The notes beneath the pieces are model-generated. The model did no database searches. It was not told the origin of the DNA and saw nothing but the letters and a program-made list of their open reading frames with translations. Positions 27,104-36,297 of a DNA stretch of 64,000 bases are shown piece after piece; within the stretch, counting starts at the first letter, position 1; every line of letters begins with the position of its first letter. This DNA comes from Marinobacter panjinensis (lineage in GTDB: Bacteria > Pseudomonadota > Gammaproteobacteria > Pseudomonadales > Oleiphilaceae). The stretch covers positions 248,001 to 312,000 of the forward strand of contig NZ_SZYH01000002.1 of assembly GCF_005298175.1 (NCBI RefSeq), read 5' to 3'. A program made the translations under genes and the position numbers.

Positions 27104-28528
27104 ATGACAAGTAAATACGCACTACCTGTAGCGGTCGCAGGCTCTATAGTGCTTGCGGGTTGTTTTGATAGTTCCAGCAGTTCCTCTGATCCTGCACCGA
27201 TAACAACTCAGGTGCGTGTGATTCACGGTGTATCGGACGCCCCGGCAGTAAATGTGGGTATCGACGGCGACGTCGCTATTGCGGGAGCGGATTTCAAACA
27301 GGCTGCAATCCTTAACCCCGCTGTCGGGAGCTACTCCGTGACCGTGGACGGACTGCTTCCGGGGTCCGAAACGGTGACGGTTATCGGGCCAGCCGATCTG
27401 ACATTTGAAGAGGGCATCAGTTACGACATCATTGCCTCCGGCAGTGTCGGTGCTGATACCGTTGCTCCCATACTTCTCTCGGACAACGGTGAACGCAGTA
27501 ATCCGGATTCCGTGCGGCTCAGGGTGGCTCACCTGTCGCCAGCCGCCCAGCAGGCCGCTGGCGGGGCCGTCGATGTCTACCTGACACCAGCCTCGGCGGG
27601 AGATGCACTCCCGGCTGATCCCAATTTCAGCTTTTCCTTCGGAGATGACGTAGGCCCCCTGGAAGTGGGTGCCGATACCTATCGCATCCGTGTCACGCCG
27701 GAGAACAGTGACGTGGTCGTTTACGATAGTGGGGGTGTGCCACTGGCGTCCGGAGCGGATCTGTTGATTGGTGCAGTCGACAATACTGTGTTCGGTGATT
27801 CACCGGTCAGCCTTCTTGTGGTTGACGGCGGGGAAACTCTCGAGCTCCTGGACGTGGATACCGGCGCTGGCCTGCGTGCAGCGCACAATTCCTCCGATGC
27901 CGGTGAAGTGGATGTGTATCTGAACACCGAACCGGACGGAACATCCGCCGCCGTTACGGCACTGGCGTTCGGTGAAACGGTCCCCTCGGTTGCGTCAACG
28001 GGCTCTTACGTGGGCCTGGATGTGGGTGATAACCGGTTGGCTATAACCGCAACTGGCGGCACTGACGCGGTAATCGACGAAACCATCGATTTTGCCAACG
28101 GGCAGTTGCTGACCATCCTGGCAGCAGGGTCAATCAACACAGAGATAGAGCCGCTGGTGTTCCCGGATGACAATCGTCGCATCGCGACCGCGGCCAAACT
28201 GAGGGTCATCCACGGTGCTGTGGAAGCACCAGTTGTCGACGTGTATCTGTTGCCAACGGTGGACACCGGTGCCGGGGATACAATGATCGGAAACGCAGAG
28301 CCCGCCTTACCGGATTTCGCATACGGGAAGTCTTCAGGATACCTGCAGGTCGCCGCGGACGATTACGTAGTCGTCATTACCGACACGGATGGTAATGAGT
28401 TGTTTAAGTCCGGCAGCCTGACGCTGGAAGCCGGGGGGGTATATGGTGCAGTGGCCCGTCTCAATCCCGAACCGGCCAGCACGGCAACGGTTACATTGCT
28501 GGACGACTTTGTTCAGGCGCAAAACTGA
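27104..28528 (+). CDS. DUF4397 repeat lipoprotein
   Basis: A 474-residue surface or periplasmic lipoprotein. The signal ends in VLAGCF with a serine-rich linker right after the lipidated cysteine. Four units of the DUF4397 type follow: each has a variant of VRVIHGVSDAPAVNV and a beta-rich stretch (near 35, 135, 235 and 360 in the chain). The protein is very acidic, which fits a marine envelope protein. It is monocistronic with a GGAG site before the ATG and a strong hairpin after the stop. Function unknown, but adhesion or surface-layer roles are common guesses. Confidence 0.8.
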   Translation: MTSKYALPVAVAGSIVLAGCFDSSSSSSDPAPITTQVRVIHGVSDAPAVNVGIDGDVAIAGADFKQAAILNPAVGSYSVTVDGLLPGSETVTVIGPADLTFEEGISYDIIASGSVGADTVAPILLSDNGERSNPDSVRLRVAHLSPAAQQAAGGAVDVYLTPASAGDALPADPNFSFSFGDDVGPLEVGADTYRIRVTPENSDVVVYDSGGVPLASGADLLIGAVDNTVFGDSPVSLLVVDGGETLELLDVDTGAGLRAAHNSSDAGEVDVYLNTEPDGTSAAVTALAFGETVPSVASTGSYVGLDVGDNRLAITATGGTDAVIDETIDFANGQLLTILAAGSINTEIEPLVFPDDNRRIATAAKLRVIHGAVEAPVVDVYLLPTVDTGAGDTMIGNAEPALPDFAYGKSSGYLQVAADDYVVVITDTDGNELFKSGSLTLEAGGVYGAVARLNPEPASTATVTLLDDFVQAQN

Positions 28529-28604
28529 TCCAGTGAGGAGGAACAACGTATATCTACCCAGTATCGTTTTAAAGCGTTGAGTCTCTGCATTGGTGAAGTG
28601 CTTT

Positions 28605-28632
28605 GCCCCGGCTTTCCAGCCGGGGCATTTTT
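28605..28632 (+). terminator. Rho-independent terminator after the DUF4397 gene
   Basis: Perfect 9-bp stem GCCCCGGCT / AGCCGGGGC with a TTCC loop, followed by ATTTTTAT. It also lies just past the stop of the convergent OmpA-like gene. Confidence 0.8.
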
Positions 28633-28661
28633 ATGGCTAACTATTAAATGAACGATTGCCG

Positions 28662-29471
28662 TTACCGCGAATCGATATTGCCTTCCTCGTCGGAGATAAC
28701 AATCTCCACCCGGCGGTTTTGCTGCCGCCCGCCAGACGTATCATTACTCGCTACCGGGAACTCTTCGCCAAACCCCTTGGTTTCTACCCGATCACGACTG
28801 ATACCCATGCTGACCAGGGCATCACGGACTGATTCCGCCCGGCGCTCAGACAGTTCCTGGTTGTAGGAAGCCGCGCCGGTACTGTCGGTATAGCCTTCTA
28901 CGCGTACCCGGCGATCCTCGTATTCCCGCATGAACTCGGCCAGTCGCTCAACGGTTGCTTCACCGGAGGATTTCAGTTCGGCCCGGTTGAGGTCGAACAG
29001 TACATCACCAAGAGTCAGAACCATCCCGCGGTCTGTTTGCTCGGCTTGCATGGCTTCCATTTGCAGGCGAAGCTCTTCCGCTTCCCGTCTGGCTTCCGCT
29101 GCTTTATCGGAGCTCATCTGTAGCTCCAGCTTCCTGCGCCGTTCCTCCGCGGAACTGATCTGTTCCTGCAATTCTGCGCGCCTTCCCTGTTCGGCGGCAA
29201 TTTGTGCGTGCCGATTGGCAAGGTAGGCTGCATGCTCAATCTCGACAATATCCGCGTCACCTTCCAGCAGCGATTCCGCACGGGACAACTGGTCCCTGGC
29301 CTCCCTCAACTGACGATCGCCGCTGCGGGCCACGTTCGGGTCGTTCCTGATTTCCTCGTAGGCAGCCCTTGCTTCCTCGATTTGCTCGTTGTTCTGGGGC
29401 GTACCGGCACAGCCGGCCATCAGGACAGAAAAGCTCACTGCCATGCCCAAAGTCATGTTGCGCTTGTTCAT
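28662..29471 (-). CDS. OmpA-family lipoprotein with DUF4398-like N-terminus
   Basis: A 269-residue outer-membrane lipoprotein. The lipobox is MAGC. Residues about 25-145 are helical and coiled-coil-like, rich in Glu, Arg and Ala. Residues about 155-260 are an OmpA C-terminal peptidoglycan-binding domain (VEGYTDSTGAASYNQELS, RAESVRDAL, NRRVEI) with the diaminopimelate-binding Asp and Arg. It anchors the outer membrane to peptidoglycan. The DUF4398 lipoprotein gene lies 26 bases upstream and has a similar N-terminal half, so the pair probably arose by duplication and acts together. Confidence 0.85.
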   Translation of the reverse strand: MNKRNMTLGMAVSFSVLMAGCAGTPQNNEQIEEARAAYEEIRNDPNVARSGDRQLREARDQLSRAESLLEGDADIVEIEHAAYLANRHAQIAAEQGRRAELQEQISSAEERRRKLELQMSSDKAAEARREAEELRLQMEAMQAEQTDRGMVLTLGDVLFDLNRAELKSSGEATVERLAEFMREYEDRRVRVEGYTDSTGAASYNQELSERRAESVRDALVSMGISRDRVETKGFGEEFPVASNDTSGGRQQNRRVEIVISDEEGNIDSR

Positions 29472-29497
29472 AACAATCTCCTGTTTCCGCTGAGGCC

Positions 29498-29872
29498 TTA
29501 CTGGCGTTCTTCGATTCGTTGGCGAAGAGCTTCAATATTGGTATTGATCTCTTCCACCGCCTGCTGTGCCTTCGCGGTGTCCGAGCGTGCCCCGGCCAGT
29601 TGGGCATCAACGGTAGCTTTCTCCAGAAGGCGGGTTGCCTCCATATATTTTTCCGCTTCGATCAGTTCTTCCGCGTCGGCCACCCTGTTCTGCGCCTGGT
29701 TCAACAGTACTGGCTCGAAGTCTCTGGCATCTGATGAAACTGCCTGCTGGATGGCTGACTCGGCAGATTGCAATTGCCCATCCGGCCGCTCTACAGAACT
29801 GGCACAGCCACCCACAACGACAGCAATGCCAATAATGCCGGCAGCGCCTAACATCGAAGTATGCTTGTTCAT
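29498..29872 (-). CDS. DUF4398 lipoprotein
   Basis: A 124-residue exported lipoprotein (lipobox GGCA near residue 23) followed by one helical hairpin domain of DUF4398 type. It is the first gene of a two-gene unit with the OmpA-like protein, whose N-terminal half it resembles. A periplasmic partner role is inferred. Confidence 0.78.
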   Translation of the reverse strand: MNKHTSMLGAAGIIGIAVVVGGCASSVERPDGQLQSAESAIQQAVSSDARDFEPVLLNQAQNRVADAEELIEAEKYMEATRLLEKATVDAQLAGARSDTAKAQQAVEEINTNIEALRQRIEERQ

Positions 29873-30095
29873 GCACTATCTCCTTCCAGTGAAGGGCGAG
29901 GACTGTTTGTCTCGCCCGAACTCAAGTAGACACCGCTTTAAACGGAACACCCTTATTCAGGGACCACGTTCTCCAATCGGAGTGCCTTCTCCCGCTACGC
30001 TTAAGACTAGCAGGTGGTTCAGATCCCGACATGACGGTATGGAAATAAACTCCGGCTGTTCATCTTTCTGGTCTTTTTTTCCAGTTCTTTCGGTC

Positions 30096-30132
30096 GCGGT
30101 TGTTGGCAGGGCCACAACCGCAGGGGGGGGGG
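30096..30132. repeat. Hairpin plus ten-G tract in the DUF4398 leader
   Basis: GCGGTTGTTGG (30096-30106) pairs with CCACAACCGC (30112-30121) with one bulge. It is followed at once by CA-free run of ten G residues (30123-30132). The tract lies 250 bases upstream of the DUF4398 start and 33 bases past the dacB stop. No other feature lies in the gap 29873-30164. Confidence 0.5.
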
Positions 30133-30164
30133 AGTATTTGACTCGAGCTGTTTACGCCGTAGGC

Positions 30165-31685
30165 TCAGCGAATCTCGGTGCCACTGGTCGGCGCCTGGGA
30201 TAGCGTGGTCCCGGTCGGCGGGCGGTGATGAAGGGAGTAGATAATCCGGTCCAGTACCGCCTGACCGTTCCAGGCCGGGTCATTGTTGACCATGCCGACA
30301 ACCGCCCAGGTGGTGTTGGTATCGTCCCGCGTGAAGCCGGCAATAGAACGAACGTTTTCCAGATAACCGGTCTTGATGCGCCCTTTGCCGTCAAGGCCGG
30401 TGTTTCTGAGCCTCCTGGCCATGGTGCCGTCCATTGCAATCAGCGGCATGGAGGCCATCAGGTCAGCTGAGTAATCGCTGTTCCAGGCGTGTTGGAGGAT
30501 CTGGGCACCCTGGCGGGCAGTGATGCGACCGTGACGGGTCAGGCCCGCACCATTATCAATAACCATGCCTGCGGTATTGACGCCTTTGTCCTGAAGCCAC
30601 TGATAGATGACGCGGATGCCGGCAACCCGGTCGTCTTCATCGTCATCCAGCCGGTACTCCGAGCCAATGGTCAGCAACAGCTGGCGGGCCATGACATTAC
30701 TGCTCCACTTGTTGATGTCGCGCACCATGGTAACCAGGTCGGGCGAAGTGGTTTTCAGTAACAGTCGGGCGTCTTCCGGTGTGCTGGCCAGCAGGCTCTT
30801 GCCGCTGATCTCGATGCCCATATCCGTGAGCAGCGAGCGTATCAGCGAAGCGGTGTATTGCTCATGGGGCAGTACAGACAGATACGCGGTCGTGCGGCAA
30901 CCCTGGGGTAGCTCACCCGTTACCCTGACGGTGACCCGGTGGTCGTCATGGAAGATGGGCTCCCAGTCAAAGTTTCTACGGGCGGGGCAGGGCCCTTCAG
31001 CCGCTGCGGTTACCCGGTTGTCGATCACAACATCGTTGAGTGAGGGCGCACTCCAGGCCTGGGTGCCGCGCTCGTCGGCCCGAACCTGGAAATGCACCAG
31101 GTTAAGGTTGGTGAGGTAGGGCGAGGGCTGAACCAGAAATGGCGCATGGGGATTGTTGCCGTTGTCGTCGAAGACAGGCAATCCCTCTGCCAGCTTGAAC
31201 ACGTCACCATCCAGAACAAGATTGCCATTGATGGCGCTGATACCCATGCCGCGAAGCTCACTCAGGGTGCTCCACAGGCGCTCGATGGTCAGCTTCGGGT
31301 CGCCGCCCAGGTCGACATAGAAGTTGCCGTTGAGCGTGTCGCCCACAAGCTCACCATCGGTATAGAAGTTGGTGTCCCAGTGATAGGTCGGCCCCAGGGT
31401 TTCCAGCGCTGCATAGGTGGTGACCAGCTTGAGAATGGAACCGGGGCTCATCAGCGCGTCGGCGTTGATATACTGCTCGATGCCGGGGCCGTTCAGGGGG
31501 ATGGCCGCCATGCTCAGCGCGTGCTCGTCATTCAGGGACTGAAACGCGTAATCCCGCACCTGGCTGCTCCAGGTTTTCTTGGTGCTGGCGGCCGGGTCAG
31601 AAGCGAATGCAGTGCCAATTGAGAGTATGGCTGCCAGGGTGGAAACGAGCAGGCGCGGCACAGCTCTACCATGCTGGCAGCCCAT
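30165..31685 (-). CDS. dacB: D-alanyl-D-alanine carboxypeptidase/endopeptidase (PBP4)
   Basis: A periplasmic penicillin-binding protein that trims and cleaves peptidoglycan cross-links. The catalytic triad motifs of the class C low-mass PBPs are present: SILK (SxxK, after ALMSPG), SSN (SxN, in NKWSSNVMA) and KTG (in GRIKTGYLEN). The extra domain between SxxK and SxN is as in PBP4. The frame opens at 31730. I chose the ATG at 31685 because it begins directly at a clean signal peptide (basic start, hydrophobic LLVSTLAAILSIG, cleavage after AFA). Neither start has a strong ribosome site. It is monocistronic. Confidence 0.88.
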   Translation of the reverse strand: MGCQHGRAVPRLLVSTLAAILSIGTAFASDPAASTKKTWSSQVRDYAFQSLNDEHALSMAAIPLNGPGIEQYINADALMSPGSILKLVTTYAALETLGPTYHWDTNFYTDGELVGDTLNGNFYVDLGGDPKLTIERLWSTLSELRGMGISAINGNLVLDGDVFKLAEGLPVFDDNGNNPHAPFLVQPSPYLTNLNLVHFQVRADERGTQAWSAPSLNDVVIDNRVTAAAEGPCPARRNFDWEPIFHDDHRVTVRVTGELPQGCRTTAYLSVLPHEQYTASLIRSLLTDMGIEISGKSLLASTPEDARLLLKTTSPDLVTMVRDINKWSSNVMARQLLLTIGSEYRLDDDEDDRVAGIRVIYQWLQDKGVNTAGMVIDNGAGLTRHGRITARQGAQILQHAWNSDYSADLMASMPLIAMDGTMARRLRNTGLDGKGRIKTGYLENVRSIAGFTRDDTNTTWAVVGMVNNDPAWNGQAVLDRIIYSLHHRPPTGTTLSQAPTSGTEIR

Positions 31686-32011
31686 TCCGTTGTGTGTCTT
31701 GTAACAATGGCTTCGTGCCGTCAGCAACATGGTGCAACGCTCGTTGATTCTCGATCTACTTACAATAGCCCAAAATTCAGGCTCATACTATGTGGAAAGG
31801 CTATACATGACGTTAAAAAATGCCAGTAGTGTCGTTGTTTATACTACCTTTTTGTTAAGGGATGTAAGTGCTCTATTTAATCAACAGGTTAGCAACCGGA
31901 CATCGTGCAGCGTTACGATAGTCAGCAAGAACAAAACCTGAACCAGTGCGGGTACGTAGTGCAATTATGAGCGGTGCAATCATGAGCGCAACGGATACCG
32001 GAGGCTGAGGC
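31686..32011. other. Divergent intergenic region
   Basis: These 326 bases lie between leftward dacB and the rightward Tat aldo/keto reductase. The centre (31740-31920) is clearly AT-rich and probably carries both promoters. I see no reliable hairpin, repeat or coding sequence. A 70-codon open frame in it has no ribosome site and no family resemblance. Confidence 0.45.
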
Positions 32012-32935
32012 ATGGCAACACAATGGACCCGACGACAGTTCCTGGCCGCACTGGCGGCCACCGGCCTCTCACTTCGCATGCCGGTACTGATGGCAGCACC
32101 CGGCGAGGCAGCGATCACCCGGTCCATTCCCTCCTCCGGCGAGCGGTTGCCCGTGATTGGCATGGGTACCTGGCGCACGTTCAATGTGGGCGGGGACCAG
32201 CATCTGGTGAACGAGCGCACCGAGGTGTTGAAGGCGTTCTTTGAACGGGGCGGCACCCTGGTGGACTCGTCGCCCATGTACGGCTCGGCCGATGATGTCA
32301 TGGGGGAAGCACTTGAGACCCTGAACGCCCATGACAAAGTGTTTGCTGCCAACAAGATCTGGACCCGGGATGGCGGTGCCACCCGGGAGCAGGACAGGGA
32401 AACCCGCGAAAAATGGGGCATCGGGCGCTTTGATCTGCAGCAGGTACACAATCTGTTGGCGTGGGAGGAACACCTGGACACCCTGAAGCAGATGAAGGCA
32501 GACGGGGATATCAGATATCTGGGTATCACCACCTCCCACGGCCGGCGCCACCGGGATCTTGCCCAAATCATGGAACAGCAACCCCTCGACTTTGTGCAAC
32601 TGACCTACAATGTACTGGACCGGGAAGCGGAACAACGCCTGTTGCCGCTGGCAAGAGAGCGGGGCATTGCGGTCATTGTGAATCGCCCGTTCCAGGGCGG
32701 CAGCCTGTTCCGTCGCTTCCAGTCCGAGCCATTGCCCGGCTGGGCAGAGGAGGCTGGCTGTGGCAACTGGGCCGAGTTTTTCCTCAAGTTCATCGTGTCC
32801 CACCCGGCGGTCACCTGTGCCATTCCGGCGACAACCCGTGTGGAGCATATGGAAGAGAACATGGGCGCTTTGTACGGGACGCTTCCTGATCAACAACAGC
32901 GCCGGAAAATGGCCGATTACGTGGCGGGGTTATGA
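32012..32935 (+). CDS. Tat-exported aldo/keto reductase
   Basis: A 307-residue aldo/keto reductase with an N-terminal twin-arginine signal (TRRQFLAAL, then a hydrophobic run to MAAPGEA), so it acts in the periplasm, presumably with a cofactor loaded before export. The catalytic Tyr is in SSPMYGSAD, Lys in ANKIWTRDG and His in QVHNLL. Its stop overlaps the start of the next gene by four bases (ATGA), so it is coupled to the DUF6064 membrane protein. Substrate unknown. Confidence 0.82.
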   Translation: MATQWTRRQFLAALAATGLSLRMPVLMAAPGEAAITRSIPSSGERLPVIGMGTWRTFNVGGDQHLVNERTEVLKAFFERGGTLVDSSPMYGSADDVMGEALETLNAHDKVFAANKIWTRDGGATREQDRETREKWGIGRFDLQQVHNLLAWEEHLDTLKQMKADGDIRYLGITTSHGRRHRDLAQIMEQQPLDFVQLTYNVLDREAEQRLLPLARERGIAVIVNRPFQGGSLFRRFQSEPLPGWAEEAGCGNWAEFFLKFIVSHPAVTCAIPATTRVEHMEENMGALYGTLPDQQQRRKMADYVAGL

Positions 32936-33618
32936 CCGATGTGAATTGGTTGAGCTATTCACTGTCTGACTTTCTGATGTTCGGGCCGGAGGTGTTTCTC
33001 CGGCTCTTTGTTCGTATCAATCAGGATTTCTGGCCCTGGCAGGCCATTGCGGTTGCAATGATGCTGTTGATTGCCGGGTTGCTGGCGCGTGGTGACAGGC
33101 TGGCGAAACGGGGCACTCTGTTGCTGCTGGCGGCCGCCTGGATGTGGTGCGGTGCCGGGTTCCTGAGGGAGTATTACGGGCCCATCAATATACCAGCCGC
33201 CTGGTTTGGCTGGGCCTTTATTCTGCAAGCTGCGCTGTTAACCGTGGCGGCGCTGGTCTGGCCCTGGGATGGACGTTCTGCAGCGCCTGCGCGCCGATGG
33301 CAGGCGGGCATCGGCTGGTTGGTGATGGCGTCGCTGCTGCCATTGCTGGCAGTGGCGCAGTCCGGAAACTGGCAGGGCGTCGCCCTCTTCGGGATCACGC
33401 CAGACGTGACCGTTGCCGCCTCTCTACCCTGCCTGCTGCTGTTGCCCAGGCGGGTTCGCTGGCTGTTTCTGCTGCTGCCGTTGCTCTGGTGCCTGTTCAG
33501 TGCGGCAACCTTGTGGACGCTTGGCACACGGCTGATGTTTGTCCTTCCCGCTGCCACACTGGCGCTGACGATGGTTAGCTTCTGGTTCAGTCCCAGGCCG
33601 GCGCAAAGTCCGGGTTAG
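32932..33618 (+). CDS. DUF6064 family integral membrane protein
   Basis: A 228-residue protein with about six membrane helices and the family start LSDFLMFGPEVFLRLFVRIN. Helices are clear at about 35-52, 60-75, 85-105, 120-140 and in the last 70 residues. Function unknown. Translationally coupled to the Tat aldo/keto reductase. Its last 32 bases overlap the 3' end of the convergent aldo/keto reductase gene. Confidence 0.75.
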   Translation: MTDVNWLSYSLSDFLMFGPEVFLRLFVRINQDFWPWQAIAVAMMLLIAGLLARGDRLAKRGTLLLLAAAWMWCGAGFLREYYGPINIPAAWFGWAFILQAALLTVAALVWPWDGRSAAPARRWQAGIGWLVMASLLPLLAVAQSGNWQGVALFGITPDVTVAASLPCLLLLPRRVRWLFLLLPLLWCLFSAATLWTLGTRLMFVLPAATLALTMVSFWFSPRPAQSPG

Positions 33619-34396
33619 CGATTCGTTCACCACGGTCCAGCTTGTCGATCTGAGCGATTTCATCCGCACTGAGCGTGATTTCGAGCGCATCCAGGTTGGC
33701 TTTTTGGTGCTGGGGGCGCGTTGATGATGGAATCGGTACCACGCCCCGGGACACGACCCAGGCAATGGCAATCTGTGCCGCAGACGCATTGTGCTCCCGG
33801 CCGATGCGGATCAGGGTTTCATCTTCCATTACCTTACCCACGGCCAGCGGCATGTAGCCTGTCACAGTAATGCCCAGTTTCTGCGCATGCTCAACCACCT
33901 TGCGATTGGCCAGGAAAGGATGGACCTCAACCTGGTTGGTGAAGATGGCCGTGTCGCCCAGAATCTCTTTCGCCTGGTCCATCTGGGCGCAGGTGAAGTT
34001 GGATATGCCGATGTGTGACGTCAGCCCCTCCCGTTGTGCGTCTCGTAAGGCACCGAGGTAGTCCGCCATGGGCACTTCGTCGTTCGGTGACGGCCAGTGG
34101 ATGAGGGTGAGATCCACGTGGTCTGTTTTCAGCCGCGCCAGGCTGTCGTGCAGGCTGTTGATCAGGTCACTCGGGCGAAGCTGGTCGTGCCAGATCTTGG
34201 TGGTCAGGAAAATCTCGCGACGGGGGATGCCGCTGGAGGTGATGCCATCGCCCACTTCAGACTCATTCCCATACATCTGGGCGGTATCGATATGCCGGTA
34301 ACCCAGAGAAAGGGCGCTTTTAACCGCCTCACGCGCATCGTTACCTTTCAGGCGGAAGGTGCCCATACCGATTTTCGGAAGTGTGCTGAATGCCAT
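33587..34396 (-). CDS. Aldo/keto reductase (2,5-diketogluconate reductase type)
   Basis: A 269-residue cytoplasmic NADPH-dependent reductase. The tetrad is visible: Asp and Tyr in DTAQMYGNE, Lys in TTKIWHDQ, His in LIHWPSP. Shape and length match the DkgA/DkgB group, which reduces keto sugars and small aldehydes such as methylglyoxal. It overlaps the end of the DUF6064 gene by 32 bases tail to tail. Confidence 0.85.
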   Translation of the reverse strand: MAFSTLPKIGMGTFRLKGNDAREAVKSALSLGYRHIDTAQMYGNESEVGDGITSSGIPRREIFLTTKIWHDQLRPSDLINSLHDSLARLKTDHVDLTLIHWPSPNDEVPMADYLGALRDAQREGLTSHIGISNFTCAQMDQAKEILGDTAIFTNQVEVHPFLANRKVVEHAQKLGITVTGYMPLAVGKVMEDETLIRIGREHNASAAQIAIAWVVSRGVVPIPSSTRPQHQKANLDALEITLSADEIAQIDKLDRGERIANPDFAPAWD

Positions 34397-34520
34397 AGTG
34401 TCCTCCTTTGCAAACGCTCTGACTTGTATGTGGTGCCCGCCCGCTGGTTCTTCAAGTGGCAGGTGGTTATCATAACGGCCGCGGGAAGATGGCGAGCCGA
34501 CTAACGACTGAGGTCAAATA

Positions 34521-34934
34521 ATGCTGACTGGGCAATGCCTTTGTGGCGATATCAAACTGGAATACGACGGGCCGTTGGGGCCCATAGCCCTGTGCCATTG
34601 CAGCCAGTGCCGGCGTGCCCATGGCAGTGCTTTTTCCGCCAGCGCGCCGATTCAGAAAATCCGTACCCGTTTTACCGCGGGTGAAGAGCTGGTCCGGGAA
34701 TACGAATCCCGCCCGGGCAAGTACCGGGGTTTCTGCCCCCGCTGCGGCAGCCAGCTGTACAGCCGGGTTGATGCCATTCCCGGTATCCTGCGCCTGCGGG
34801 TCGGCATGATCAACGAGCCTTTGGGCAAAGGACCGGCATCACACGTTTATGTCGGTTCCAAGTCGGACTGGTTTGCCATCACGGACGATATTCCCCAGTA
34901 CGACAAAACCGAAAGAAGCTATGATCCGAACTGA
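34521..34934 (+). CDS. GFA-family zinc protein
   Basis: A 137-residue protein of the glutathione-dependent formaldehyde-activating (GFA/CENP-V) fold. Zinc cysteines are in GQCLCGD, CHCSQCRRAHG and CPRCGSQL. Reactions differ across the family, so no substrate is given. Unlike the two GFA genes at 51 and 55 kb, this one lies in ordinary chromosomal context between an aldo/keto reductase and a PQQ-type dehydrogenase. Confidence 0.8.
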   Translation: MLTGQCLCGDIKLEYDGPLGPIALCHCSQCRRAHGSAFSASAPIQKIRTRFTAGEELVREYESRPGKYRGFCPRCGSQLYSRVDAIPGILRLRVGMINEPLGKGPASHVYVGSKSDWFAITDDIPQYDKTERSYDPN

Positions 34935-34957
34935 CGCTCCGAACTGAGGGCACCGGA

Positions 34958-36082
34958 TCATTCCGCGGGTACGATCCGGTAAACCTTGCCGTCGGAATGG
35001 TCTGTCAGTAACCAAAGGACGCCGTCAGGCCCCATCCGCACATCGCGGATACGTTCGCCCAGGTCTTCCAGCAAATCCTCTTCCTCTTTGACGTCCTCGT
35101 TTTCGATACTCAGGCGTACCAGCTTACGCATCTTCAGTGCGCCCACAAACAGATCGCCTTGCCATTCAGGAAACTGGTCCCCGGTGTAGAACGCCATGCC
35201 CGAGGGGGCAATGGACGGGTCCCAGTAATGCAGCGGGTCAGTCACGCCCTCCATGGTGGTCTTGTCGGTAATGGGCACCCCTGAATAATCGATGCCGTAA
35301 GTGACGTCCGGCCAGCCGTAGTTGTTACCGGCACGAATAATGTTGATCTCGTCGCCGCCCCTGGGCCCATGTTCGTGGCTCCAGATTTCACCAGTCTCCG
35401 GATGAATGGTCATGCCCTGGATATTGCGATTGCCGTAGGTAAAGAAGGTGTCGTTTACGGTGGGGTCGTCGGTGAACGGGTTGCCGGGAGCCGGCTCGCC
35501 GTCAGTGGTCAGGCGATGCACGCCACCGGCATCGTCATCCGTCGCCTGGGCACGGTTCATCTCGCCCCGGTCACCCACGGCCACGTACAGGTTGCCATCG
35601 CGGTCGAATTCCATGCGGCCAGCGAAGTGCCGCCCGGTGGTACCGCGGGGCAGGGCTTCGAAAATCACCTCTACATCCGCTAACCGGTTGCCATCCAGTT
35701 TTGCCCTTGCCACCCGAGTGGTCATGCCTTCGCGGCTTACCTTGTGGGCGTAGCTGAGAAACAGGATCTGGTTAGTCTCGAAATCCGGGTCCAGGATCAC
35801 GTCCAGCAGGCCGCCCTGGCCAGAAACGACAAGTTCTGGCAGTCCGCTCACCGGTTCGTCTACCAGCGAGCCGTCACGGATGATTCTTAACCGTCCCTCA
35901 CGCTCGGTAACCAGCATGGAGCCGTCCGGCAGAAACGCAAGGCTCCAGGGGTGTTCAAGATTCTGTGCCACGGTTTCCAGACGGAACTCCGCCTTATCGG
36001 AAGAAAAAATCTGTTCCGACGCCGCCGTCGCTGAAAGCATCACAAAGCTGAGGCCGAGGATCAGTCGTGTGCCAGTTCGCAT
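34958..36082 (-). CDS. PQQ-dependent sugar dehydrogenase (YliI/Asd-like)
   Basis: A 374-residue periplasmic beta-propeller protein. A signal peptide (to about residue 22, LSATAASEQ) precedes the propeller. The start SLAFLPDGSMLVTEREGRLR and HGPRGGDEINI are typical of soluble aldose dehydrogenases that bind pyrroloquinoline quinone. PQQ synthesis genes are not in the window. It is divergent from the siderophore receptor gene. Confidence 0.82.
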   Translation of the reverse strand: MRTGTRLILGLSFVMLSATAASEQIFSSDKAEFRLETVAQNLEHPWSLAFLPDGSMLVTEREGRLRIIRDGSLVDEPVSGLPELVVSGQGGLLDVILDPDFETNQILFLSYAHKVSREGMTTRVARAKLDGNRLADVEVIFEALPRGTTGRHFAGRMEFDRDGNLYVAVGDRGEMNRAQATDDDAGGVHRLTTDGEPAPGNPFTDDPTVNDTFFTYGNRNIQGMTIHPETGEIWSHEHGPRGGDEINIIRAGNNYGWPDVTYGIDYSGVPITDKTTMEGVTDPLHYWDPSIAPSGMAFYTGDQFPEWQGDLFVGALKMRKLVRLSIENEDVKEEEDLLEDLGERIRDVRMGPDGVLWLLTDHSDGKVYRIVPAE

Positions 36083-36227
36083 GGGAACCTCCGTTTCTGT
36101 TGGCGCCGTTCAATCCTGACTGATATTTGAGGATAGCAGTTGGAGTGTGCTCCAACGAGGCGTCTTGTCTCGCAAGGGTATATAGGGCGACAAAAAATCA
36201 ATGGATCAGTGTTTTGGTATTTCAAAC

Positions 36228-36246
36228 GATAATGATTCGTATTAAT
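36228..36246 (+). promoter_or_regulatory. Fur box upstream of the TonB receptor
   Basis: GATAATGATTCGTATTAAT matches the 19-base Fur consensus (GATAATGATAATCATTATC) in its left half and most of the AT pattern on the right. It lies 52 bases before the receptor ATG, in position to overlap its promoter, so iron repression is expected. Confidence 0.72.
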
Positions 36247-36297
36247 ATACGAGAATGAGATTTAAGCCCTGTAATAAACCCTGAAACGGAGAAAAAG

